Positions 9,257 through 18,250 are shown, counted from the first letter of the stretch. The stretch: 64,000 nt of DNA from Prevotella intermedia ATCC 25611 = DSM 20706 (GCF_001953955.1 NZ_CP019301.1:636501-700500); one strand, 5' to 3'. The notes: a model not told the origin generated them from the sequence alone. Numbers and translations: made by a program.

Positions 9257-11479
9257 CTACTTGCCGAACAAGTCGGACAGGTTGATGCCCACGGTGAGCA
9301 CGTAGCTGATGCCGTTGAGCGGCAGTTGCACGTCGGAGTCGGCAGCCTTGTCGTGATAGTTGAAGAGGTTGTCTATCATGAAACCAAGGTTGATGCCTCG
9401 CGGAAGTTCGGAACGCAGGTTGATGGAACAGATGGTGCGAGGGTCGAACACGTAGCGTGTGTAGGTATTTGCCTTTGCATCGTACGAGTAGCGTGTGATG
9501 CTCGACATCCACTGACTGTTGAATGCGATAGACTCGGTGGTCTTTCCAATCTTTCGCTTATAGGTTGCGTTGAACTTGGCTGTATGCGGACGTATCCACG
9601 ACTGGTTGTAACCGTTGCGCACGTTGTAGTCGTTGATGTATGTATAGGCTGCCGTGAAGCGCAAACCGCACTGCATACGGTAGTTCAGAGTGGCTTCCAT
9701 ACCTGTCGTTTTCACGTTGTCGGCATTTACATAGCGCATATTGTAGCTTTGTCCCGGCGATATATATTCGTACGTAATCTTGTTGCGGAAGCGGTTGTGG
9801 TATGCCGACAGCGAGAGGTTGAAGCCTCCGTGGTCGTATTCGACCGATGCCGAGAGCTGGCTTCCGTATTCGGGCTTGAGGTCTTTGTTGCCATATATCA
9901 TAATGATGCCTGCCATATTGAACTCTTGGTAAAGTTCCTTGAGCGTGGGAATGCGGTATCCCTGCGAGTAGCCTGCACGGAACGTGATGTGCTCGAAAGG
10001 ACGATAGAGGGCTGAAATCTTCGGTGTGAGGTGGAAATTGTAGCCTTTCCCCTTGTCGCCACGCATACCTACCACGACGTTGAAGTTGTCGGTGATGCGC
10101 CAATCTTCCTGTGCGCAGAGCGAGAACTGCGTCGTGCTGACCATTCCTGTATCTTTCATCATATAGTGGCGCAGACTTTCGTGCACGCCTTCGATGCCTG
10201 CGTTGAACGTATGGCGTCCGAACGTGCCCGTATAGTAGAGGCGTGCGCTGTGGTTGATGTTGTTATAGACTTTCTCGACGAGCTTCACAAGGTCGTAGTC
10301 GTCTTTCTTCGCATAGTTGTCGAAGGTGTACGAGAGGGCGAAACCGTTGTTCTCGTTTATCTGCCACTTTGCTTTTCCGCCCACAACAAGGTCTTCGTAG
10401 CGTTGGTGGTAGCGGCGTCCAAAGTAGGTAGGACGTATGTTTGAATAGAAAGAACCGAAGAGTTCGGTATTCAGATGGTCGCTGAAACGATAGTGGAAGC
10501 GTTGTCCGAGGTCGAAAATCTTGTATCCGTAGATTGGAATATCCTGCGGTTCGCCTTTTTCCTGAAGCCCTTTACCATCGGGGGCTATGCGTTCTATGGT
10601 CTTTCCTTCTTTGTCTTTCACCCAGTAAGTGTCGCGATGGCGATAGCCGAACGATGTCTGCGAACTGAAGCGGCTGCGGTTTACGCCTACTTGCATAGAG
10701 TAGTTCTCGCCGTTCGAGCCTGCGTAGCGCGAGTTAAGCTGCACGTTGAGAGGGCGTGCGTTTTTCTTTGTGATGAGATTGATGACGCCACCGATGGCAC
10801 GACTGTCGTAAAGGGTAGACGCTGCACCACGTACCACCTCGATGCGCTCGATGTTGTCTACGTTGATTCGGCTGAAGTCAATGTTGTGGTCGGCACCTTC
10901 GCCACTCATTCGCTCGCCATCGAGCAGGAAGAGGACTGACTTACTGTCCATTCCCTGATAGTTCAGCGTGGTGGTCTGACTCATACTGTTGTAGTAGAAC
11001 TGTATGCCTGGGAGGGTGTATTCCAAGAGTGTGTTCAGGTCTACTGGGTTCACGGTCTTTATTTCTTCCTGCGAGATGACGCGTGTAATCACGGGTACGT
11101 CTTTCAAAGGCTTCTCGCATCTTGAGCCTGTTACCACTACTTCTTCCAAGCTGGTGTTGGTTGATGCCATTCTGACCGTGAGGGGTGGGTGTCCTACCGA
11201 CGGCACACGCAACGTTCGGGTGGTGTAACCCATGCACGAGACGTGGACGATATAAACCTTGTTGGCACCGAAGTGAATGGTAAATTCGCCCTTGCTGTTG
11301 GTGCCCACCACGATGTTCGTGCCTTCTACCTTGAGCATTGCACCTGCCAACGGCTCTTCGGTGTCGGCGTCTACCACCTTGCCTGTTACAGGATAGCTCT
11401 TTTCTGAGGGAACGTTATCTCCAAAAACGGTGGCAAAAACCGCCGTCAGTAATACGAATGTAAGAAGTAGTTTCTTCAT
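9257..11479 (-). CDS. hmuR: HmuR, TonB-dependent haem receptor
   Basis: A 740-residue outer-membrane receptor. The signal peptide (MKKLLLTFVLLTAVFATVFG) sets the start at 11479; the longer frame to 11578 has no signal. Residues about 28-110 are a carboxypeptidase-regulatory-like domain (PVTGKVVDADTEEPLAGAML), followed by the plug (VVVTGSR... to INLITKK, about 113-240) and a 22-strand barrel ending in the terminal LSDLFGK. The barrel contains GYRIPTLKE and GNKDLKPEYG, counterparts of the FRAP/NPNL region of haem receptors. It imports haem delivered by HmuY using TonB energy. hmuR follows hmuY after 219 nt that hold a 16-bp stem-loop, which may separate their expression levels. Confidence 0.92.
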   Translation of the reverse strand: MKKLLLTFVLLTAVFATVFGDNVPSEKSYPVTGKVVDADTEEPLAGAMLKVEGTNIVVGTNSKGEFTIHFGANKVYIVHVSCMGYTTRTLRVPSVGHPPLTVRMASTNTSLEEVVVTGSRCEKPLKDVPVITRVISQEEIKTVNPVDLNTLLEYTLPGIQFYYNSMSQTTTLNYQGMDSKSVLFLLDGERMSGEGADHNIDFSRINVDNIERIEVVRGAASTLYDSRAIGGVINLITKKNARPLNVQLNSRYAGSNGENYSMQVGVNRSRFSSQTSFGYRHRDTYWVKDKEGKTIERIAPDGKGLQEKGEPQDIPIYGYKIFDLGQRFHYRFSDHLNTELFGSFYSNIRPTYFGRRYHQRYEDLVVGGKAKWQINENNGFALSYTFDNYAKKDDYDLVKLVEKVYNNINHSARLYYTGTFGRHTFNAGIEGVHESLRHYMMKDTGMVSTTQFSLCAQEDWRITDNFNVVVGMRGDKGKGYNFHLTPKISALYRPFEHITFRAGYSQGYRIPTLKELYQEFNMAGIIMIYGNKDLKPEYGSQLSASVEYDHGGFNLSLSAYHNRFRNKITYEYISPGQSYNMRYVNADNVKTTGMEATLNYRMQCGLRFTAAYTYINDYNVRNGYNQSWIRPHTAKFNATYKRKIGKTTESIAFNSQWMSSITRYSYDAKANTYTRYVFDPRTICSINLRSELPRGINLGFMIDNLFNYHDKAADSDVQLPLNGISYVLTVGINLSDLFGK

Positions 11480-11625
11480 ACCGATGAAGTATTGATAAAT
11501 CTGAATGAAGGCTGTGTGCAAACGAAGTTCCCGTGAGCAAACTGCGTTTTTCCCACTGGAAACCATCAAGAGCTGCACTCGCCTGCTTTGGTATTATATA
11601 TAATGTGTATTCAGGCAAATGGATA

Positions 11626-11668
11626 GCAATAAATGCAGAGACGGTTTATGCCTCTGCATCTATTGCTT
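11626..11668. other. Stem-loop between hmuY and hmuR
   Basis: AGCAATAAATGCAGAG (11626-11641) pairs with CTCTGCATCTATTGCT (11653-11668), 16 bp with one G-U in the minus-strand RNA. No T-run follows on the minus strand. A stabiliser or processing site fits best: it would leave hmuY as an abundant short message. Confidence 0.7.
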
Positions 11669-11698
11669 TTATTACTGCATTATGCCCATATTGTTGGT

Positions 11699-12376
11699 TT
11701 ACTTCGCTTTCTTCATAAACTTATAGTCGAAGCTGACAGCTTTCTTCTTGCCTGTGTTGTCCAAGTAGTCCTTGAACTTGATGAGGGCAGCATTGCCATT
11801 CTTGAACTTCACGGCAAACACCTTGTCGCTCACAATCTTTGGTTTGCCCATGCCTGTGCTCTTAACCCACTTGCCCAATTCGCTGTTCAGCATTGTCTTA
11901 ACCATTGCCAAGGTGGCTTCGTTCTGCATATGGCTCATATCTACGATGATTTCGGCTGGTGCGTCGGCTACGTAGTTGCCTGCTGGAAGTGCGTTGATTT
12001 TGTTCAAATCGGTTTCTTCTGTCATCAGCACTTCACCGTTGTTGATGCGTGCATCAGTAATGTGGAAAGCGACGTCCCACTTCTTTGGAAGGTCGGCATC
12101 TGTACCCTTGGCAGGTTCTTTCTTTATTACTTCGTACTCGGTACCCATCATTGACTTATACTTGCGGTACTCACGTTCGCCAAGTTCTGCCTGTTGTTCA
12201 AACTTACCTGTTTCGAGATCGATGTAAATCCACGAATCGTAACCCGGCATAAGGGTTTCGAAATGCTTTACTTGCGTGGTCTCAGGTTTTGGTTTTGGGT
12301 CGTCGTTGTTGTCCTTGCTGCACGATGTGAATAGAAGTGTAGCAAGACATGCTACTGCAAAAATTTTTGTTTTCAT
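11699..12376 (-). CDS. hmuY: HmuY family haem-binding lipoprotein
   Basis: A 225-residue lipoprotein: MKTKIFAVACLATLLFTSC, with the lipobox Cys at 19, then an acidic linker. The rest is the HmuY fold (all-beta, a right hand holding haem). It contains the family pattern of a Y/F-rich N-terminal half (DSWIYIDLETGKF), a WDVAFHITDARINNG strand pair and the motif GYDSWIYIDL. HmuY is an extracellular haemophore that takes haem from host proteins and hands it to HmuR. In Prevotella homologues Met ligands have been reported in place of the two His of P. gingivalis; Met residues are present here near 120 and 147-160, but ligands cannot be assigned by eye. First gene of the operon. Confidence 0.9.
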   Translation of the reverse strand: MKTKIFAVACLATLLFTSCSKDNNDDPKPKPETTQVKHFETLMPGYDSWIYIDLETGKFEQQAELGEREYRKYKSMMGTEYEVIKKEPAKGTDADLPKKWDVAFHITDARINNGEVLMTEETDLNKINALPAGNYVADAPAEIIVDMSHMQNEATLAMVKTMLNSELGKWVKSTGMGKPKIVSDKVFAVKFKNGNAALIKFKDYLDNTGKKKAVSFDYKFMKKAK

Positions 12377-12453
12377 TTTTTATAGATGTTATTGTGTTTA
12401 TGTTTGTGTTAAATTTACTCTTAGCGTTTTTATTTATTTCACTTCAGTGGTTG

Positions 12454-12484
12454 CAAAGTTAGAAAGAAAGAAAGCCTTACACAA
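12454..12484 (-). promoter_or_regulatory. Promoter of the hmu operon
   Basis: On the minus strand TTG (12484-12482), exactly 20 bp, then TAACTTTG (12461-12454). This is a perfect Bacteroidetes promoter, giving a leader of about 70 nt before hmuY. No clear Fur-type palindrome was found next to it. The rest of 12485-12722 holds only a decayed R2-like end near 12630. Confidence 0.75.
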
Positions 12485-12722
12485 TACTTAATTTTCGTGA
12501 TTTTATTTTTGCAGGAAACGAGTGTTTTTACCTACTTTCAAGTACTCCATTGCAGGCTTTATGCCAAAAATGTAAAATAAATACCCAAAAGTTGTGATGC
12601 CATACAGTGTTTCTTATACCCATTTTTTGCGCCGTGGGGACGTAATCCATTGTATTTTCGGCAGCAAACCCAAAGCCTCATCAATGGCAAGAATGCGAAA
12701 TGGGAGGGTTTAACAGACGCAC

Positions 12723-12844
12723 AAAAAAGTAGGAGTGCGAATTGCTCACGCTCCTACTATCGTTTCTATTACTTAATGTTTAATTCATAGGGGTGCAGGA
12801 AGGCAGTGCCTTGCATTTCTTCGAGATGCACTGTGCACGCCTGC
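12723..12844 (-). terminator. 3' hairpin plus terminator of family member A
   Basis: On the minus strand, a GCAGG...CCTGC hairpin (12844-12795) is followed by GTAGGAGCG / CACTCCTAC (12757-12729) and a T6 run. The same two structures follow B and C with compensatory base changes. Confidence 0.8.
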
Positions 12845-12853
12845 GAGCCTATC

Positions 12854-14704
12854 TTACTGCTTTACAACCTTCTTGCCGTTCACGATGTAAACGCCCTTTG
12901 GAAGGTTTTTCTGTTCGTTAGACAAGCGGACACCGCTAATCGTGTAAGTGCCACGTGTGGTTGCTGTGGTGTCGGCAGTAGGTGTTTCGATTGCGGTTGG
13001 GTCGGTAATCACCACCTTGGTCTTCACCACTTCTCCGTTCAGGGCAACGCAGTGCATTGAAGGGTCGAACGCTGCGCCAGCAGGCTGAGTGATTTTACAA
13101 CCTGACATTATGAGTTCAGCGAAGTCGCAGATAGAGCCGTTCCCTATTCCCTCTGCCGTTACGGTGGCATTCTTTACGGTGAATTTCTCGCTCGTGCCGC
13201 TGTTTCCTGCAATGGCGTATGCTCCGCTCTTGACATTAACGGTACAGTTTTCGATGGTACAGTCGGTTCCATTCGCATAGATAGCGCAGTCGCCCTCGCT
13301 CTTCACATTGATTGTGCCACCGCCTGTAATGGTCATCGGAGCTACAAAGCTGACGGTTGCATACTTTGAATTCAGGTCGTTGTTGCCGACAATCTTTACT
13401 GTCAGTCCTTCGATGTTCGACATAATGGCATTGTAGCCCTCTGCGTTTATTGTAGCATTCTGCAACGTAAGCACCTTGTTTTCTGGGTCGAAGGTTACGG
13501 TTCCGCTTACGCCAATGAATTTGGAAATATCGTTGTAGTTGGCAGAAGTCAGCTTTACGCCCGATACTGCAAGGTCGTACTCGGTTATAGGGTCGGCTTT
13601 GATGACCACCTTGTCCTTTACCAGCTGTCCGTTCAGTGCGATACCGCCAAGTTTAGGGTCGTAGACAGCACCTTCTGGCTCGGTGATAGCGCAACCATTG
13701 AGGGTGAGTTTCTGAATGCCACGCATTGTTTCGAATGTCTTGCCCTTTGCCGTTATGGTGGCGTTGTTGATGGTTACCTCGGCGTTACCGTTGTTGGTGC
13801 CGAAAGAACCATCGCAATCTATTTCGCAATTCTCGATGGTAACAAACCCTCCCGACATTGCATACAGTCCGAAATCGTTCCCCGAAAGGACAAGTTTGCC
13901 TTCACCGGTGATGGTGGTGCGCGTTTTTTCGGTCTTGAGAGCAGAGAAACCGCTGGCAGCAATCATATTGGTTCCAGTAACACGAATGGTCAATCCGTCT
14001 ATCTTCGACTTGATAGCATCTTCTTCTCCCGATGCGTTGATAACGGCTTCGTCGAGGGCGAGGGTCTTGGTAAATGGGTCGTAGCTCGCCATTCCGCTTG
14101 CGACAGGAAGCTTGTTGCAGTTTTCAGAGGTTACCTGCGTGCCGCCAATCCAAAGCTCGTACTTTGCAGCTGTCCCACCTTCGGTTATCGTGAGCCTTGC
14201 GCCGTCGTTGTTGGCACTTTCCACTATATGCATCGTGAAGCGGTAGGTTTTGCCTGCCTCGAAGTTGTAATCGTCGCCCCTTGTGGGTCCGTCGGCATCG
14301 CCTGCAATCCATATTTTCTTGTTAGCCTCTGGTGCGGCGATACAGAAGTCGTAGATTCCTGCAGGAATGTCTACGTAGTCCTCGCCGTCCATAACCATAT
14401 ACTGAGGTGTTGTGGAAGGGTCGGCATTGGCTGGAATCTTGTATTCGAAGTCGTTGTAGAGGTCGGCTGGTGGGTTGGCGTCGTCCCATATCGGTCCTGA
14501 AGTTGGAATTTTGTCGCCGTATAGGTTGTGGTTGGCATCGAGCAGCATCTGATAACCGCTGCCATCTTTCCATACGTTGTGTGCTTCGAGAACGATTCTT
14601 GCCATACCCGGTGCCTGCGCCTGCACGGTAGTGGGCAGCGCAAACATTGCGACGAACAGTGTAGCTATGGTTGCATACACGTTCTTAAGTAAGTTTGGTT
14701 TCAT
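12854..14704 (-). CDS. Secreted protein A: gingipain/HagA-type DUF2436 domain plus two beta-helix repeats
   Basis: A 616-residue protein. Signal peptide MKPNLLKNVYATIATLF..VQAQ. Residues about 33-195 match the DUF2436 domain of P. gingivalis Kgp/RgpA/HagA adhesin regions: EAHNVWKDGSGYQMLLDAN, FEYKIPANADPS and EAGKTYRFTMH. Two repeat units of roughly 190 residues follow (about 200-372 and 376-565). Each begins YDLAVSGVKLTSANYNDIS and runs through TITGGG...IENC...NATVTA motifs of a right-handed beta-helix, similar in style to the Cthe_2159 carbohydrate-binding family. The tail TYTISGVRLS..LPKGVYIVNGKKVVKQ resembles the end of T9SS sorting domains, suggesting surface export. Only this family member carries DUF2436. 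Promoter, leader and 3' hairpin are shared with B, C and D. Confidence 0.8.
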   Translation of the reverse strand: MKPNLLKNVYATIATLFVAMFALPTTVQAQAPGMARIVLEAHNVWKDGSGYQMLLDANHNLYGDKIPTSGPIWDDANPPADLYNDFEYKIPANADPSTTPQYMVMDGEDYVDIPAGIYDFCIAAPEANKKIWIAGDADGPTRGDDYNFEAGKTYRFTMHIVESANNDGARLTITEGGTAAKYELWIGGTQVTSENCNKLPVASGMASYDPFTKTLALDEAVINASGEEDAIKSKIDGLTIRVTGTNMIAASGFSALKTEKTRTTITGEGKLVLSGNDFGLYAMSGGFVTIENCEIDCDGSFGTNNGNAEVTINNATITAKGKTFETMRGIQKLTLNGCAITEPEGAVYDPKLGGIALNGQLVKDKVVIKADPITEYDLAVSGVKLTSANYNDISKFIGVSGTVTFDPENKVLTLQNATINAEGYNAIMSNIEGLTVKIVGNNDLNSKYATVSFVAPMTITGGGTINVKSEGDCAIYANGTDCTIENCTVNVKSGAYAIAGNSGTSEKFTVKNATVTAEGIGNGSICDFAELIMSGCKITQPAGAAFDPSMHCVALNGEVVKTKVVITDPTAIETPTADTTATTRGTYTISGVRLSNEQKNLPKGVYIVNGKKVVKQ

Positions 14705-14855
14705 TGTCAGTAGTGTCTCCCTGTTAAAACTCCTCTGGGGAGCAACGCCGTTTCGGAGACGTGAGCGTTTGATAAGTTAATGATAATGTGATTTGATATT
14801 GTTAGTTATTGTATTATATTTTCGCAAATATAACGTTTTTATTTTTAAATTCCAA
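14705..14855 (-). promoter_or_regulatory. Promoter and structured leader of A
   Basis: Promoter on the minus strand: TTG (14855-14853), 20 bp, TATATTTG (14832-14825). The last 75 nt before the ATG fold as stem 1 (AACGCT / GGCGTT), stem 2 (CTCC / GGAG), and a loop GTCTCC that can pair with GGAGAC in the purine-rich stretch 12 nt before the start codon. Confidence 0.7.
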
Positions 14856-14905
14856 GCGTTTCGTAATGTTTTTTTATTTCTTTTATGGCGCAGTTGGAGA
14901 ATATA

Positions 14906-15003
14906 AGGGTGTGATTCATTACGTTCCTACATAGAAGGAATGTTTTTTTAGGTGGCTGTCGGCTTGCTGCATTGGGCGTTAGGAACGTGATGAATCATAC
15001 CCC
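14906..15003. repeat. R2 inverted-repeat element, copy 1
   Basis: About 98 bp with ends AGGGTGTGATTCATTACGTT and its near complement AACGTGATGAATCATACCCC; the interior has GTGGCTGTCGGCTTGCTGCA, shared by other copies. Confidence 0.8.
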
Positions 15004-15046
15004 TGCACTTGCTGAAGTATGGCTTGCATCGGCTTTTGATACTATA

Positions 15047-15246
15047 AAATATCTTTACAAATATTGTTTTAGTTTGCCTTGCGTAACTCGTTGGTTATCA
15101 ACAACTACGCTTTGGCGTTCCAAAACCTATTGTTTTGCATTGCAAAAGCGTAGGTTTTGCAAGGTAAAAGCGGCTGTTTTGCAGCGCAAAACCTACGCTT
15201 TTGGAAAACAGAAGAAAAAGCATTGATTTTCTGTAAAGATATTTCG
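15047..15246. repeat. R1 palindromic element, copy 3 (complete, 200 bp)
   Basis: Bounded by AATATCTTTACAAA and its inverted counterpart TTTCTGTAAAGATATT, so it has terminal inverted repeats. The core modules lie at 15113-15204. Same length as copies 4, 6 and 11. Confidence 0.85.
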
Positions 15247-15331
15247 TGGTTGCGAAAAGGCGAAATGGAGTGCGTGAATAGTTACTTTGGGGTTGCAGAC
15301 ACGGCAACACAAGGGGGCGAAACAAACGCAC

Positions 15332-15430
15332 AAAAAAGTAGGAGCGCGAATTGCTCACGCTCCTACCATAGTTCCTAACACTTAATATTTAATCCATAGG
15401 GTGCAGGAAGGCGATGTCTCGCACACCTGC
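15332..15430 (-). terminator. 3' hairpin plus terminator of family member B
   Basis: GCAGG...CCTGC hairpin (15430-15403) with inner stem GCGA/TCGC, then GTAGGAGCG / CGCTCCTAC (15366-15338) and T6 on the minus strand. Confidence 0.8.
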
Positions 15431-15438
15431 GAACCTAT

Positions 15439-17445
15439 TTATTGCTTCACAACCTTCTTGCCGTTCACTACATAAACGCCCTTTGGAAGGTCTTTCAGCT
15501 CGCCCGACATACGCACACCGCTGAGGGTGTAGATGCCTTGTACGGCTGTGTTGTCGGCAGTTGGAGTCTCAATGGCGGTTGGGTCTTTCTTAATCACCAC
15601 CTTACTCTTTACTAATTCTCCGTTCAGTACCACACCGCGCTTTGATGAGTCGAACGTTGCTCCCGTAGGTTGAGTGATTTCGCAGCCTATCGTTTCGAAC
15701 TCGGCTAAGTCGCAGATAGAACCTTTTTTTGTTCCTACGGCTGTTACCGTAGCATTTTTAATGGTAAGTTTCTCGCTACTACCGTCATTTCCCGCTATGC
15801 CATAGTCTCCACCCTCAGCGTTCACGGTACAGTTGTCGATGGTGAGGTGGGTTCTGTATGCATAGATAGCACAGTTGCTTCCACTCTTGGCGTTAAGCAC
15901 TCCCCCCCCCGTGATAGTCACTGGCTGAAAGAGGCTGATAGTTGTGAGGGTTGTAGTTGTAAGGTTGTTTGTACCAACGACCTTTATCGTCAAGCCGTCG
16001 ATGTCCGAGAAAAAGGGTACCCTTTCATCACAACTGATCCTGGCATTGTCGAGTGTAAGGGTCTTGCTTACGGGGTTGTACTTCACAGTTCCGCTTACAC
16101 CGTCAATCACAGAAAGGTCGTTGCAGTTGGCAGAGGTTACCGCCACGCCACAGATTGTAAGGTCGTATTTCGTAAGCTCTTGTATCACGACTTTGCTTTT
16201 TACTATTTCGCCATTGAGAACTACACCATGTTTTGATGAGCTGAACGTTGCTCCCACAGGCTGGGTAATGCCACAGCCCTCCATATTGAGCTCGGCGAAG
16301 TCGCAGATAGAGCCGTTTCCTGTGCCTATGGCTGTTACCTTAGCCTTTCTGATGGTGAGTTTCTCGTTTTCGCCATTATTTCCTGCTATGCCGTATGCGC
16401 CACTCTCAGCGTTCACGGTACAGTTATCGATGGTGAGGTTGGTTCCGTTTGCATAGATAGCACAGTCGGTTTTGCTCTTCACGTTAAGCACTCCACCACC
16501 CAAAATAAACAGTGGATTTCTAAAGCTGAGAGTTGCATTGCCTGCAGTTGAAAGGTTGTTTGTACCTATAACATTTATCTTCAAGCCGTCGATGTACGAA
16601 AGAATGGCATTGGTGGTATTAGAACTGATTGTAGCACCCTGCAGTGTGAGAAGCTTGTTGCTTGGGTCGTAGTTCACAGTTCCGCTTACACCGTCAATCT
16701 TGGAAAGGTCGTTACAGTTGGCAGAGGTTACCGCCACGCCACAGATTGTAAGGTCGTATTTCGTAATCTCTTGTATCACGACTTTGCTTTTTACTATTTC
16801 GCCGTTGAGAACTACACCGCGCTTTGATGAGCTGAACGTTGCTCCCACAGGCTGGGTAATGCCACAGCCCTCCATATTGAGCTCGGCGAAGTCGCAGATA
16901 GAGCCGTATTCTTTTCCTATGGCTGTTACCTTAGCCTTTCTGATGGTGAGTTTCTCGTTTTCGCCATTATTTCCTGCTATGCCATATGCGCCACTCTCAG
17001 CGTTCACGGTACAGTTATCGATGGTGAGGTTGGTTCCGTTTGCATAGATAGCACAGTCGCTTTGGGTCTTCGCATTAAGCACTCCACCACCCATGATAGT
17101 CAGTGGCTTTCTGAAGCTGAGAGTTGCATTGCCTGCAGTTGAAAGGTTGTTTGTACCTATAACATTTATCTTCAAGCCATCGATGTACGAAAGAATGGCA
17201 ATGGCGGTATTAGAACTGATTGTAGCATTCTGCAGTGTGAGAACTTTGCTGCTTGGGTCGTACTTCGCTGTTCCGCTTACACCGTCAATCTTGGAAAGGT
17301 CGTTGCAGTTGGCAGAGGTTACCTTTGTGCCACAGATAGTAAGGTCGTACTCGGTTTGCGCGTGCATTGTGGTAGGCAGTGCAAACATTACGACGAACAA
17401 TGCAGCGATGGTTGCATACATGTTCTTAAGTAGATTTGGTTTCAT
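15439..17445 (-). CDS. Secreted protein B: three beta-helix repeats
   Basis: A 668-residue exported protein of the same family as A, C and D. After the signal peptide (MKPNLLKNMYATIAALF..MHAQ) come three tandem units of about 197 residues starting near 31, 229 and 427. Each opens KYDLTICGVAVTSANCNDLS and contains TIMGGGVLNAK, NLTIDNCTVNA and GSICDFAELNMEGCGITQP. The DNA of units 1 and 2 is almost identical with a 591-bp period, so unit number can probably change by recombination. The tail GIYTLSGVRMS..LPKGVYVVNGKKVVKQ is shared. A beta-helix adhesin or glycan-binding role is inferred; no catalytic residues were recognised. Each unit has two to four Cys, unusual for a surface beta-helix. Confidence 0.8.
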   Translation of the reverse strand: MKPNLLKNMYATIAALFVVMFALPTTMHAQTEYDLTICGTKVTSANCNDLSKIDGVSGTAKYDPSSKVLTLQNATISSNTAIAILSYIDGLKINVIGTNNLSTAGNATLSFRKPLTIMGGGVLNAKTQSDCAIYANGTNLTIDNCTVNAESGAYGIAGNNGENEKLTIRKAKVTAIGKEYGSICDFAELNMEGCGITQPVGATFSSSKRGVVLNGEIVKSKVVIQEITKYDLTICGVAVTSANCNDLSKIDGVSGTVNYDPSNKLLTLQGATISSNTTNAILSYIDGLKINVIGTNNLSTAGNATLSFRNPLFILGGGVLNVKSKTDCAIYANGTNLTIDNCTVNAESGAYGIAGNNGENEKLTIRKAKVTAIGTGNGSICDFAELNMEGCGITQPVGATFSSSKHGVVLNGEIVKSKVVIQELTKYDLTICGVAVTSANCNDLSVIDGVSGTVKYNPVSKTLTLDNARISCDERVPFFSDIDGLTIKVVGTNNLTTTTLTTISLFQPVTITGGGVLNAKSGSNCAIYAYRTHLTIDNCTVNAEGGDYGIAGNDGSSEKLTIKNATVTAVGTKKGSICDLAEFETIGCEITQPTGATFDSSKRGVVLNGELVKSKVVIKKDPTAIETPTADNTAVQGIYTLSGVRMSGELKDLPKGVYVVNGKKVVKQ

Positions 17446-17599
17446 TGTAGTAATATCTCCCTGTTGAAACTCCTATTTGTGGAGCAACGCCGTGTCGGAG
17501 ATGCGGGCGTTTTGTAAGTTAATCAGACTATGTTTTATAATTTAATAGTTTTGTTATGATATTTTCGCAAAGTTAATGCTTTTATTTTAAAATGACAAA
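17446..17599 (-). promoter_or_regulatory. Promoter and structured leader of B
   Basis: Minus strand TTTG (17599-17596), 20 bp, TAACTTTG (17575-17568). Leader stem 1 AACGCC/GGCGTT, stem 2 CTCC/GGAG with a 7-nt loop, and loop ATCTCC matching GGAGAT before the start. This G-C to A-T double change relative to A supports the pairing. Confidence 0.7.
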
Positions 17600-17645
17600 T
17601 ATTTCGCAATGTTTTTTTTATTTTTTCGCAATTATACTCTATTAT

Positions 17646-17787
17646 AGTATGATTTATTGTGTTCCTGTGCCGAAGATGTTGCCTTGACTGGTGGCTGTAA
17701 GCTCGCTGCATTGGGCGTTAGGAACCTAAGAAATCAGACCTTTACACTTTCTTGTTTGGTGTTAGGAACGTGATGAACTGCGCCCCT
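17646..17787. repeat. R2 elements, degenerate copy plus extra half
   Basis: 17646-17740 is a diverged R2 with GTGGCTGTAAGCTCGCTGCA inside; 17759-17787 is an extra right end (GTTAGGAACGTGATGAACTG). Confidence 0.6.
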
Positions 17788-17828
17788 ACCCTTTCTGAAG
17801 GGTGGTTTGCAATGGCTTCTGACACTAT

Positions 17829-18028
17829 AAAATATCTTTACAAATATTGTTTCAACTCTCCGTATGTAACTCGTTGATTATCAAGAACTACGCTTTGGCA
17901 TTCCAAAACCTATTGTTTTGCGTTCCAAAAGCGTAGGTTTTGCACGGTAAAAGCGGCTGTTTTGCAGCGCAAAACCTACGCTTTTGGAAAACGGAAGAAA
18001 AAGCATTGATTTTCTGTAAAGATATTTC
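17829..18028. repeat. R1 palindromic element, copy 4 (complete, 200 bp)
   Basis: Nearly the same as copy 3, with AATATCTTTACAAA and TCTGTAAAGATATT ends; the first module differs (CCAAAAGCGTAGG after the ACCTATTG slot). Confidence 0.85.
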
Positions 18029-18104
18029 GTGGTCGTCGTAAGGGCGAAACCGTATGCGCCAATCGCAGATTCTTACTTGTAACCGAAGCAACGCAAAGGC
18101 ACAT

Positions 18105-18204
18105 AAGGGCGTGATTCATCACGTTTCTAAACCGAAAATACCAACCTATTCAGTGGCTATCGGTTTACTACATTTGCCGTCAGGAACGCGATGAATCACT
18201 CCCT
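18105..18204. repeat. R2 inverted-repeat element, copy 3
   Basis: AGGGCGTGATTCATCACGTT at the left and AACGCGATGAATCACTCCCT at the right, 100 bp. Confidence 0.8.
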
Positions 18205-18250
18205 ACATTGCCAGACTAAACGACAAAAAACAGAAAAACATCATAAAAAA

